Source of the DNA: Isoetes taiwanensis
Taxonomy: Eukaryota > Streptophyta > Lycopodiopsida > Isoetales > Isoetaceae
Assembly: GCA_021234155.1 (NCBI GenBank)
Contig: JAJEKV010000085.1
Coordinates: 2,676,706-2,740,705 of the forward strand
Direction: 5' to 3'
DNA: 64,000 bases
The number at the start of each line of letters is the position of its first letter. Within the stretch, counting starts at the first letter, position 1. The notes beneath the pieces were generated by a model. It worked only from the letters and a program-made list of their open reading frames with translations, was not told the DNA's origin and ran no database searches. Below are positions 9,493-21,000 of this stretch, one piece after another. The position numbers were made by a program, and so were the translations under genes.

Positions 9493-12400
9493 ATGAGGGA
9501 TATGAGCGTTGCTATACCAGGAGCAAGTGAAGTGACTACAACTTCTGGAGAAGAGGATCCCCCATGGTTGCAAGTCCGCCGCGAACCCTTTGAACATGGG
9601 TTGCTTCCATTGCCAAACTTAGTTCACTATGAGACTGTTGGACATTTACGAGCTCTAAGAGAGAAACTTTTGGAGTATTCTTTCTCTTCCCCACAATGTC
9701 ATTCTGCAAATGACGTGTCTGTTTCAGAAACTGGACAGTTATCAGCACTGCTAGCATCCTCCTTAGGGAAAAGAAGGGTCGGCACAGCTGGTATTGCTGC
9801 TAGTATTGGAATTTCAGAAACACACGCCCAGCTTCTTCTTGACACGTTAGCATCAATTCTTCCAAATGAAGAATTAAATGCAGACCTGCTAGCAAAAGCA
9901 CCAGTAGATGAAATCGAGTCTGTTGGCCGCAGATGTTGATGATATCCTTCTTTTTCTTTATCTTCAAATTTATCGGAAAGTCCCTCCAAGGCCGCATAAA
10001 GATGCTGCAGCTGTAGCAGATATTTGGCCCTCGACATCTGCTTTTGATGGATTCCTTCCTGCTCTCTCTCCTTTGCAGGTGACTTCTAGATCCTCTGTGT
10101 CTACTTCTTCAAGGAGAACTTTCGATTTTGTTATTGGTTTATGTAAGATATCCAGTAATAGGTTTTAGTGTGCTGTAGTATATCTATAAACTTACCAGAT
10201 CTGCAATGTCTTGGCATCCCTGCAACTTATTGCAGAAGCATCACAGCATTGCTTTTAGATTTTGAGAGGAGATAGTGAATGAATAAAGACTTTATGTTTA
10301 ATTTAACAAACCATGCTAAATTTAATGATTTGGACGAGAATTATCACAACTTTTCAGAGCATGGAGAAGATGAAAGCAAACTTACTATGAGAAAGGCTGG
10401 AATGCTAATGCCTTATGATTAGTAAATTCAGTGACAAAACTACATGGCAACCATAATTGGGACTTATTGCACAAGATGGCATGGCTTGTACAGCTTCAAG
10501 GCGTGGGCGGCAATATATAACTTTTGAATGTACAATGGATGCAAAAACTTAAATTCTTATATCCCTGCAAAGACTAGAAGCCTGTGTTTTAGGGAATAGA
10601 CTCATAAATGGGGGCATGTGCATGGAGTGAGTAATTTGATTGACTTCTTGAGTACCTAAGAGCCCGGGGTTGAAGGTACATCCACAGTAGATTTTGATTC
10701 TTGAGATTTTGAAACTTACAAGGAGGACTGGGCCTCAATGACTTCAACAAGAAGAAGAAAGTAAGTTTTGGGCACCGTATAATAAAGCCTTAGTTGACAG
10801 CTATTTGTTAAAATTATTATGCATTTGGCTAGTTGGATATTACAAACAAGTGAATATCTGTGATTACTGATCATAGAATGTTCTCAGGTTCGACCATCTC
10901 GGCGGTGCCTCCCAGGCCAAGCTGAAGAAGAGGCCCATCAATTAGCTTTTGTGCAGAAGCATCTCCCTATGTTGCTATCGCTGTTATCTGACATAGCCGA
11001 AGAAGACGGACTGGAAGTTAAGGTAAGATTAAATTATGTCCAATCTAAGATCTATTCATCACATGTCTTTTAAACTTATGTTGGCTGGAAGATTGTTCTT
11101 ATCAGTGATGTTTATGTTGATGTTACTGTCTATGTTGCTTGTGCTTGTGATAGTACTTATTATCATTTTTGCTAGTATTTTCACTTCTCCTATCTATGCA
11201 TTGGACTCTGTGCCATAAGAAGCCATCCAATATTTGGTAGAACCCAGTCTACATTTTGAAGCCTGTTAGCATCATTGTTAGGATGTGGAGAATCACTGTA
11301 GACCTGATACATGTATATAACTGTATAATGCCTAGCCAATAAAGGCATATTTCAGCTTATCTGTTACTCTGCAACCATCCCTATAGCATCATAGTCGCTC
11401 CCCTGCAAAGATGATAGTAAGATGTTTTTGACACATAATTAGTCTTCCGGCTGAAACCTTAAGAATATAACAGAAAATATACATGAGAAGCATATGGTAA
11501 TGATGGTTTGGTAAGCAGGGAAAAGCAATACCCCAGCATTGTCAGGATGTGGAGAGCCACTGTAAACCTGATACATGTATATAATTGTATAACGCTCACC
11601 CGATAAAGGCATATTTCAGCTAATCTGTTACTTTGCAACCATCCCTATAGCATCATACATTGGTTCGCTCCCCTGCGAAGGTGATAGCAAGATGTTTTCG
11701 ACACAGAATTAATGTTCTGACTCTTCTGAAACCTTAAGAATATAACAGAAAATATACATGAGACTCCCCTGCAAAGATGATAGTAAGATGTTTTTGACAC
11801 ATAATTAGTCTTCCGGCTGAAACCTTAAGAATATAACAGAAAATATACATGAGAAGCATGTGGTAATGATGGTTTGGTAAGCAGGGAAAAGCAATACCCC
11901 AGCATTGTCAGGATGTGGAGAGCCACTGTAAACCTGATACATGTATATAATTGTATAGCGCTCACCCGATAAAGGCATAGTTCAGCTAATCTGTTACTTT
12001 GCAACCATCCCTAGAGCATCATACATTGGTTCGCTCCCCTGCGAAGGTGATAGCAAGATGTTTTCGACACAGAATTAATGTTCTGGCTCTTCTTGAAACC
12101 TTAAGAATATAACAGAAAATATACATGAGAAGCATATGGTAATGATGGTTTGGTAAGCAGGGAAAAGCACTACCCCAGCATTATGTCATTGTCCTGTAAA
12201 TACATCTGGGCAAATGCATTATACAATCGCAGTATCACTAAAACATGGTGACAATGCCCTGGACGTGCTCTTTTCTGACTATATATGAATTAACCATTGA
12301 ATAAGATAAAACACTACTATCAGAGACCTATCATAAGCACTGCTTCACAAGGGTTTCCATTTCTGAAATTTGTGCTGTGGTTAGGTTTATTAATGCTCTT

Positions 12401-15400
12401 GTTTTATTTTGCAGGTCTTGACTCCAGAGAGATTTACGCATTTGAGTCTTTTATTTAGAGTAAGGGAGCTGAATGGAAGCATTGTGCCACTAAACCAAGC
12501 GGCTCCATTTTTTGCAAACTCAGATCCTGATATGCCTGCAGCTGCTGTACCACTTCCTCAAGTACTCGATTGGCTATCACAACATATATATTCTTGCCCT
12601 GGCCATGCTTATGAGAAGTCTACAGTTAAGGAAAATGGACCAGTGGACCATGGTGCACTGGAGTCTGACATTACCATGGTGGATGCGTCCATGGGTTTTG
12701 GAAGCACTTCTGTATCACAATCTGGAATTCTACCAAATGGGCCTGCTCGCATGAAAAAGGAACGGCTGACATTTGTGGATGGCTTGACAAGGACTTCAAC
12801 TCTTAAAACTGAGGCTGACATCAGGGGTGGAACTGTGAAGGTTAGCTTTACTAATCATTATTATAATATCAATTGAAGAAGCACAGAAAACGAGGCAGAC
12901 TTAACTTTACACGTTTTGACCAAACATCATTGTCTGTTTTTCAAGTTGATAAACTGATTTGCCTGGTTGCATCAACACGCATTTGATTGATTGTTACAGC
13001 ATGCCTATGCTGGGATGCACTCTACCCTTTTTTGAGACAGTGAATGGCACATGGAGGGCAGATTGTAAGCTATTTTTAGTTCTTTGGTTATAGTAAAAAC
13101 TGAAAAGCTTTGGCTATAGGTGTGATGGTTGTTGATCATCAAGCATTTCTCTTCCAATTTTAGCAGGCCTGAAACTAACTAAATCTGTAAATTGTCATTG
13201 AAAGCCAATCGACTTTCTTTGTGCCATTGCCTTGTTTAGTTACATTTGTCTGATGTGTTGTCACTAAATAAAATGCCCTCAAATTTTTTTGTTAGTCTCC
13301 CAAGCAAATTAACTTGGTGCAAAGCAGGTAAAAATAATAGTATCATCCTATTAGAAGGCAGTGCTGTTTGTCCGGGCCATTTTCCCTTACCAAAGTGTCA
13401 GTTGTCTTTGCGTTATATTGGAGAGTAAGTTTATAGATATATTCTCATAACTTCTGCATATCAGCAAAGTCTGCCTAGCGTCTAGGATATCTAGTCGTTT
13501 TTGCATCATTTGAAGAAGAAAAAGCATCTTCAGAGTCCAAAGAAGTAGCATCTGCTGGGCCCAAATAGTTTATCTAATGCACTTGGGTCACTTGGTATCT
13601 TTCATCCAGTCCAAGTCGATTTGATTTGATGTATAGCTAGTTGGTCCACTCTCGTCATTGCAAATTTTAGATTTTCCGATTGATTTGAACTGGATTGAGC
13701 CCTGTCTAATTTTCTCAGTTTTTTAGTTTGAGGCAGACTGCATATTACATGGAAACATGTTCATTTTTCATTATTTAATTACAAGCGCAAAAGTGTGGTG
13801 AAATTTCCTCATGATTCATTGCAGGTAACAAACTGTCACGACTCTATGGTCTACTGTTTGGCACCATTGAAATATGCAACTGTGTCTGGATGTTCAGACT
13901 CAATTGTGGTGCTTGGGGCTGTTGGAAAGGTATCTATGCTTACTCTGGATGAATGGTTTAAGTTGACCATGTAATATGGTATTGGTTGATCCATCCAGTA
14001 GACTAATAGGGATGCAGCAGACAATGGAAAAACCACGTAACTGCTTTGTGATCAATGTTGTGTCATTGCTTGAGGTGCGTTTATGTCATTACGTGGCAGG
14101 TCCTGGAAGGAAGACATGCTTTTAAATATGTACTGGCAAATATAAATTAAGAGAGATGAGTAAGGTTGAAATAGTAAATGATCTTGTTAAGTCCTAAACA
14201 AAAATTTTTTGTCATAAAATATGTAGCTGGGATAGCTGAAAATTCTAAATTGTGTCAAATGCACCATGGGAGATTATCTTTTGAGCTATATATAATAGCT
14301 AATTGTAGAGAGATGCTGACAAGACATTCAAATAGTTCATGGTCTCCGACTTGAAAGGATTTTCTATGAAAATGTACAGCTGATTTTTGAAGTTGTCTAA
14401 GCCAGGCAAACGCAATGGGCTTATATAATTGAAATATGGTCATCTTATAGATATGTCTATTTTTGTCTGGACCCATCTCTGCTTTGCTGTTTAACTACAA
14501 TATGTTTACAAATTACTTCGTATGAATGGTAGAATACTGTGAACTCAGTATCATTTGCAAATATCTGCATCTAATGTGAATCTGTGACCGAACACCCTTA
14601 ATACCAGAGGGTCCTATTTAAAGGTTAGAAGATGATCTTAAAGAATGGGAGCTTGGTGTTTAGCCTTGTCCTTGTGGATAGGACACTCTAAACATGGAGA
14701 AGTTGTCCTACAAAATGCCTAGAATGAAGAAGAAATGAAAACACTATTAACAAACTATTACCAGCACCTTCTGTTTGAGTAGCCTGTAGAACAGATTTAC
14801 ACTATTCTCGCTAGAAGGTACATTGGAGGTAATATGCGCTTCACTTTTTTCCAATGCAGGCAGTGAGGGTGGAACATTGTGAGAGGGTGCAGTTGATTGT
14901 ACCTTGTGCACGTATTTGCATTGCTAATTGCCGCGAGTGTGTGTTCTTTCTTGGGGTGAATCAGAGACCTGTTATTTATGGGAACAATCACAATTTGCAG
15001 GTACATATACTTTTCTTGTATGCTGTGCATTCAGGTCTTCACTGGGATCATTTGAATGCTGTTTTATGATATTGGCTTTTGCAAAAACTGACATGAAGTG
15101 AAGATGTGTCTTTTTTCTTACCCAAAATGATACTAATTGATGGGTTTTCTCTTACGTGTATAATTTAGCTAGCATAGGGTGAACAACATTTAGGTTCATG
15201 AATGCGTTTTAGGGACTTGCTGAGACATTTATATCTGCCATTACTAACTGTAATTTTCTACCCCGAATATGGCTTAAGAAGAAGAAAGCATTTTTAACAT
15301 GCACTGTTAGAATCAATGACGTGGCACAATTAATTAGCATTTAGACGTTAGGATAGGAATATCTTAAAGTGTGTTATGAAGGAAAGCATGTATTTGCTCA

Positions 15401-16957
15401 TGTTCAAATGAATTCAGCCTTCTGCTTGGTTGCTTGGACATCTCAATCTTCAATAACAGACCCCGGGGCATTAGAACATTTGATTGGGCTGCGAAGAAGC
15501 AAATTCATTATCTAGTGACCTCTTGAGGTCACGCTAAAGCCGAGACTCCAGATTGTGATGCCTGAGGTAAAATCCGGTGGTTAGTACCTGGTTGCTGCAC
15601 TGGAAGAATTGGTGGTGGTTTGGTGTGGAACCGTTTTTGACATTTGGTTCAGATTTGTGATGGAGAAATAGTGGAGGGTATCTTTGTTACCCGTATTGAA
15701 CTCACTTGAAGGCACCTGGAAGAATGAGCACGAAATTGCGTACTTGCATGTGGCAACTGTGGCAAATGTTCAGGAAGATGACGGAGCACATCCACTGGGG
15801 CTAAATGTTTGGAGTCAAGCAATATCCTCTTATTTGTTTTAGAATTGAGCAGTTCTTGGGTTCTCAAGTTTTAATGCAGAAGGTGAAGTTGCAAAGCAGC
15901 CACATTTGGATACTCTTAAAGGTTGCCTTCTATTTGGAAATGCTCTGCAGTTTAAGGAAGGAGAAAATTGCACTTTAGTATGTTACAATTTGTTTGGTAT
16001 CAGCATTAAGTTGGGATCAATGAATGGCACATTAGGATGGGTACAGTTATCTTAAGGTTATTAGAGTTAGTTATGTAGGACACGCTCATCTGCTCTTTCT
16101 CAAGCGAATTCCGCCTCTGCTTGCTCCATGCCCTTTTTTGTTTCTTGCCTTGCGTCTTGTGCTTCTTGCTGTCTAGACATCTCAATTTTCAACAATATCT
16201 TCCAGAACTTGCTGATGAAAAATTTGGCCAATTCTAGGTGGCACCATACAACACGTTTTACCCACGCTTGGAGGCTCATCTGGTGCAGACAGGAGTTGAT
16301 CCACATGTCAATAAATGGGATAAAATCCTGACCTTAGGTGCGGTTGATTCCCATGATTCACTGCATCATCCTGCTGGTATTACTGATGCACAAGCTGAGG
16401 GTGCAACTCTTGTTCTGCCAGATCGCTTCACAAATTTCATGGTGAGTTGCAGCGCTGTCTTTTCTGAGTATCCGATACTTACTTTGAATAGGTTTGGGTG
16501 TCATGGTTTTACATTTCATAGATTCCAAGGTGGGATGACGAGGAGACTGACCAGCAGTTACAAACTCATGCAAATCCATTTGTGCTACCAAAGAACTACT
16601 TGTTAGCACAGGAACAACGGGTAGTTTGAGATACATTGTCCAATGGTTTTATTTTTCTGTTGAAATTCCTCAGTTGCAAGATTATGCTTCCATACAGGGC
16701 AAGGCTGTGGAACACTTGAGGAGCATGCTGAAGAATGTGCCTCTGGATGAAGCTCGAAAACGTGAATTGTCACATGCGATTCATGCAAACTTTAAAGAAT
16801 GGCTATATGGTATGTAAAATGGGAGGTAATTGTAGCTTTGCAGATTTTCGTGTAACAAGAGTGTAAACAAATGCGTTCCTTTATGACAGCATCCGGCAAC
16901 ATACGCCAGCTCTATGACTTCCAAGGTTCTGAAAAGGAGACAAGGGAAATGGACTAG
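9493..16957 (+). CDS. TBCCD1: TBCC domain-containing protein 1 (TBCCD1), nine coding exons, one frame break
   Basis: Plant homologue of TBCCD1, a relative of tubulin cofactor C and RP2. In animals and green algae TBCCD1 positions centrosomes or centrioles and the Golgi; the plant role is unclear. Coding exons by sequence: 9493-10078, 10888-11022, 12415-12840, 13825-13929, 14860-15000, 16238-16441, 16522-16620, 16674-16809 and 16890-16957. All introns are GT-AG. The predicted protein is about 632 residues. RREPFEHGLLPLP near residue 30 and WPSTSAFDG with LSPLQ mark the N-terminal region. The C-CAP/cofactor C-like beta-helix spans about residues 383-500 (NCHDSMVYCLAP, CSDSIVVLGAVGKAVRVEHC, NCRECVFFLGVNQRP, YNTFYPRLE). 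The C-terminus ends SGNIRQLYDFQG. One extra base at about 9921-9930, in GTTGGCCGCAGAT, shifts the frame between VDEIESV and ADVDDILLFLYLQ. Everything after it is intact, so the gene is otherwise healthy. Confidence 0.93.
11280..12181 (+). repeat. tandem duplication in TBCCD1 intron 2 (three copies, ~264 and ~366 bp)
   Basis: Units starting AGGATGTGGAGA at 11280, 11544 and 11910 repeat head to tail. Each runs through CTGATACATGTATATAA, GCAACCATCCCTA and GCAGGGAAAAGCA. The middle unit is longer because the segment CTCCCCTGCAAAGATGATAG to ATACATGAG occurs twice within it, at about 11663-11762 and 11765-11853. The second of these matches the first unit better than its own neighbour, which points to unequal exchange. 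The array lies wholly inside the intron 11023-12414. Confidence 0.88.
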
Positions 16958-19157
16958 ATATATGCAAATCATCTTAACAGCAATTCTTCTCCACACTGTA
17001 ATGCCATCCGATGGCTTCATGCTGCTGTCATTCAGATACCTTTGCATGAGGAATTCCTCCTGAGCACGAGCTGTTTCGGTTAGTTAAGCAATGCTTCCCC
17101 ATGAAACGTTCTTGCATATTTGCAAGATATAAATCTTTCATGTATCATTCAGTGGAGTATAATATTTTATTTTCTTTACTAATTCCTGTGTTGCTGTTAT
17201 GCTCTTTCCCATTTTCTGGTCTTCAAATGTCTCAAGGGAAGACTATGCCCCGTCGCTTTCCTTTTGTTTTGTTAATGCTTTGCCTGCACTGAATTTTGAA
17301 CATCTCAAGAACTAAGCAGAATTTCCTGTAATTTTGATGTGCCTTCAAAAGGTTGATAAGAGGTTTCATCATCTTATTTTATAAGCCAATAGGCTTATGG
17401 ACTATTATTATATGTTCAAACGCCCTGCGCCTTTCAAGAAAAGTGCTGCTCGTACAATCATAATGAGGTCAAGGCCTAGGATATCGGATTATGGATAGCA
17501 TCGGCTTAGTTATTCATTGCACTCCAGGCTCTGATGTTCCTTGGCTCTATTGGAGTGCTCTTTTTGTGTGATACAGCAATCTTTATGACGAAGCTTTCCA
17601 GTACCAATCCTTTAAGAAGTCCCGTTCTGATTGTAATGTAATTTGTTCGGGTAAAAACATCTTTTGAAATGAGGTTCCTCTCAGAGATTCTGGATTGTAA
17701 CCTTTTTCTTTGAAAAGAAAGGACAGTGCCTGGTTTTGTATGCTAGTGTCCGACTTGAAAATGGACCTGGCATGAAGATGGCCAAAGCAAAGTAATGTTT
17801 TACTGGGATACACGATAATGCAATGGTGAGGAATTTCAAACAAGAATTGCAAGATTCCGGTTCTTAAAGTTACTATTGCTAACGTAATAATTACAAGTGC
17901 TATAATGACACTTTGTTTCTGTTTGCTCTTGTTGGTTGGTTGCTTTTCAGTTAAAAGAGTCTTCAAAGGGTTAATTATCGTCATTGTCACTGTTAGTAGA
18001 GAAACCCATAGGTAAGAACTAGTTCGAAGAGAATCCTCAGCTTCCTTTGGAATTGCTCATAGATGCAAGAACTAGAGCCACGATTTTGATACCATGGAAC
18101 ACAAACAAATCGATCTAGAATTGTCCTTTACTCCTACATTTTCCAGAGCTCAGTTCATCCGACACCTCTAAATAAATTGAGATGAATACTGTTCTTTTGT
18201 GGTAGCACACTCTTACTTGAGAACAACATAGATGCTCTAGAATTTGCAAAGAATATCCGACCTTGTTTGGGAAGGGGGGACTTAAATAAAAGGCTTAAAA
18301 AGCTGTATTTACACGTATGCTTCTTTAACATTTAAATACTAATATAGATGGATTGCTAACCGCAAAATCAATTGAGAAAGCCTGAAAGCAAGATTTGTAA
18401 GCTGATCATGCAGAATGCTATTTCAAACATTAAGAAATTCAATTTTAACAACATGCATGGGAATGGAATAAGGCATTTTAGCATGCATGGAAAATATGAT
18501 GAGGCTGAAAACCCTTAAAATAATTAATCTTCGTGTTGGTTGGCATTGCTTCATCCTAGGCATCTGATGTCATATGATTGGGGGACAAAAAGGATGTTAG
18601 ATGGCTAAAATATAGTACTAAATAAAGTTAATTAGCTAGAGTATAGTACTAAAAAGGGTTCACATGTACAATCTTAGGGACAAGAAGGTGTTTTATGGTT
18701 GTAGCAACAGATTAGAAATATACCATCCATCAGTCTCGTCTAGAATCCTGTTGCTCCTTGTTGCAAATCTGACCTACTAACTGCTAACTCGAACTGAATT
18801 CTTGCAACATGTGCAATCATTTGCGCATATGCCATATAGCATGGATTTTGCAGAAGCGCATGGATCCGGAGCAAAATGAAAAAATACCCTCAATAATATG
18901 CAAAAAGGTAACATTATATTTTGAGCTTGTACAAGCCTTTTTAGCGAGATCTTGCACTAGAACCTTCTTCTAAAATTAATAACCAGGCAAAATATTTCAA
19001 AGCTGCAATATTATTATTAGAAAATTAGGGCAGAATGAGTTCTTCCGATCAAAAACTTTTTTGGCATCGAAAATGCCAAAAGTACCCAAAAAAAAAAAAA
19101 AAAAAAAACACAACACCCACCACCGAAAAAATCAGACTATAAAGGGCTCTCATCCCC
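16958..19157. other. TBCCD1 3' region and AT-rich spacer
   Basis: The 3' untranslated region of TBCCD1 probably occupies the first few hundred bases, but no clear AATAAA-type signal fixes its end. Further on there are only short, unconvincing frames. A poly-A tract of just over 20 bases at about 19085-19108 may be the tail of an old retroposed copy or simple sequence. Confidence 0.45.
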
Positions 19158-19590
19158 CTAGATGCAATTGACAAAACTTAAATATTTAATGACATGCGTT
19201 AATGAGTTAAGTTGGCCTTGAGAGACACGAGAATGCATTGCTATAAGGGAATGATATGGTATTGTCTTAAGGACATGGGGAAGCTGCATCACAGATATCA
19301 CACGAAGAATGTGACAGTAGATCAAATTGAGAGGAAAAAAAATCTCTATGCTCTGCACGTGGCTGGAGATATTAGGAATTGTGTGACCCTTGATAACCGT
19401 AACCTATTTGCAAAAGCCCAGCATTTCCACACTATCATGGAAGGAGGCATCTAACTGCTTCCCCTTGTTCAGACCGTTTGTAGGATGCTACAGACGGAGA
19501 AATTCGTATTTAGTGGATCCTAGGCACTACCAACAAATACAACCTTCATCTCCCAGCAGCGTTAATGAGGCTTTATACTATTTGGACATG

Positions 19591-19945
19591 TTATTTAGCC
19601 TTATGACTCCTACATTGGGGCATCCTTGCTGTTGCGTAGGTGTTTGATAGGGAAATAACATCACTTAATGTGGGCACTAGCTGGTATTCATTCTTATTAA
19701 ATCTGTATTCGCGTATAAGTGTGATTATTGGATCACACAACAATGGTGAGCATATGCCAAATAAAGGGCGAATGATTTTACACCTCAGACCCCCGTATAT
19801 CATGATGCTTCCCATACATCATAAATATGTATGCATATACAGATGTAATAAGAATGAATACCAACTAAGGTGCCTACATTAAGTGATGTTATTTCCCTAT
19901 CAAACACCTACGCAACAGCCAATGCAGGAGCTGTGAGGCTAAATA
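19591..19945. mobile_element. fold-back element with ~80-120 bp terminal inverted repeats
   Basis: The segment 19629-19710 is repeated in inverse orientation at 19838-19919 with few differences (GTTTGATAGGGAAATAAC on the left, its complement on the right). With one ~10-bp gap the match extends outward to TTATTTAGCC at 19591 and GGCTAAATA at 19937. The loop is about 127 bp. This fits a MITE or fold-back transposon. No clean target duplication was found. A nearby fragment at about 20280-20320 is the inverse of 19560-19595, so the wider locus is a nested dyad. Confidence 0.75.
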
Positions 19946-20359
19946 GGCTAAGCAATCAGATTATAAGAGAGTAAAGTCATATGAACAAAGCAATAGAGGT
20001 GACAGAAGCACATTTGGAAATAAGGATGCTCTATATATTATAATGCCGAAAATACAACTGCAATACAAGTGGAAGGCTGCATGGGTGCTGCTTCTCTCAC
20101 AAGCAGTATATGATAAAAGACAATTGTAAAAGAGAAGTCCGCTCAATCTAGGCCTGCATGGTTCGAAAAGCTGCCCTGCCAAGACGCTCCAAAGCATTGA
20201 GATGCCTTGTGAGCAAGGCCCTCATGAGATTCATGTGCCCTCGGAATACCCTTCGCTGCCTCAAGGATACTTTGAGGCCATCCATGTCCAAACAATGTAA
20301 AGCCTCATTAAGGCATTGTATACTGTGTCCAAGAGCTGTCCTGGATTTTCAAATCGACA

Positions 20360-21000
20360 TCATGGCTCCTTGGCTAACAACTCCACATCCACATGCAAAT
20401 GAAAGCATTCATACCTGTTGCCACCAACAACATGACCACCTACAATCTCTTCTTCATCAGAATCAATGTCCACATTCACAACCAACCTAAATATCCCATT
20501 CGGATCTGTCACTCCATCAGTCTTCTCTACCTCATTATGTGTGCCTACAAAAAATAGCATGTACATAAACACCAAACGCCCCTTATGTACAAACACAGGA
20601 GCTTCAGTGGCGACACTAGGAGAAGGGCTGACTGGTTTAGGAGGAGAGCTCACGAACCTGAACACATGATGCTCTACTGCAGGATGCTGAAGACTACAAG
20701 CTAGTTGCACCGCACAAGGCATAGGCTTTGGTACAAAATCGTGACTTCATGCAGAAGGCCCCTGACATCTACAGGGACAGATTGTTGCACTTCCACAAAG
20801 GAGCTCTTGTGGAAATTCGTATCCTTTGCAAGGGTGAAATCCTTCCACATACCCCTACTACAGGCAACAATACTACTCTCTCCAAGCCTTCCCTTGCATC
20901 CATTGGCATTGCCACACAGGAGGCCGTTTACTGCAAACTGGGCAGTCTTATATTGATCTCCATCTGTCGGGCTGCTTTTAGCAGCCCCCATGAAGACCAA
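20360..21000 (-). CDS. unrecognised coding-like tract in two overlapping frames
   Basis: Two minus-strand frames, 21000-20701 and 20722-20360, look like one protein broken by a single-base deletion at about 20735. The first gives KGRLGESSIVACSRGMWKDF, then KSSFVEVQQSVPVDVRGLL. The second continues with PCAVQLACSLQHPAVEHH and an acidic stretch (DIDSDEEEIVGG). Composition and continuity across the break look like real coding sequence, not a shadow frame. I do not recognise the family. It has no clear start or end and may be an exon of a gene or transposon ORF. Confidence 0.45.

Noticed and set aside
17583-17990. 135-residue minus frame downstream of TBCCD1
   Set aside because: No motif and no splice context; composition like spacer. 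Could be chance.
19085-19108. Poly-A tract as a LINE or SINE tail
   Set aside because: No body of a retroposed element or target duplication could be recognised upstream.
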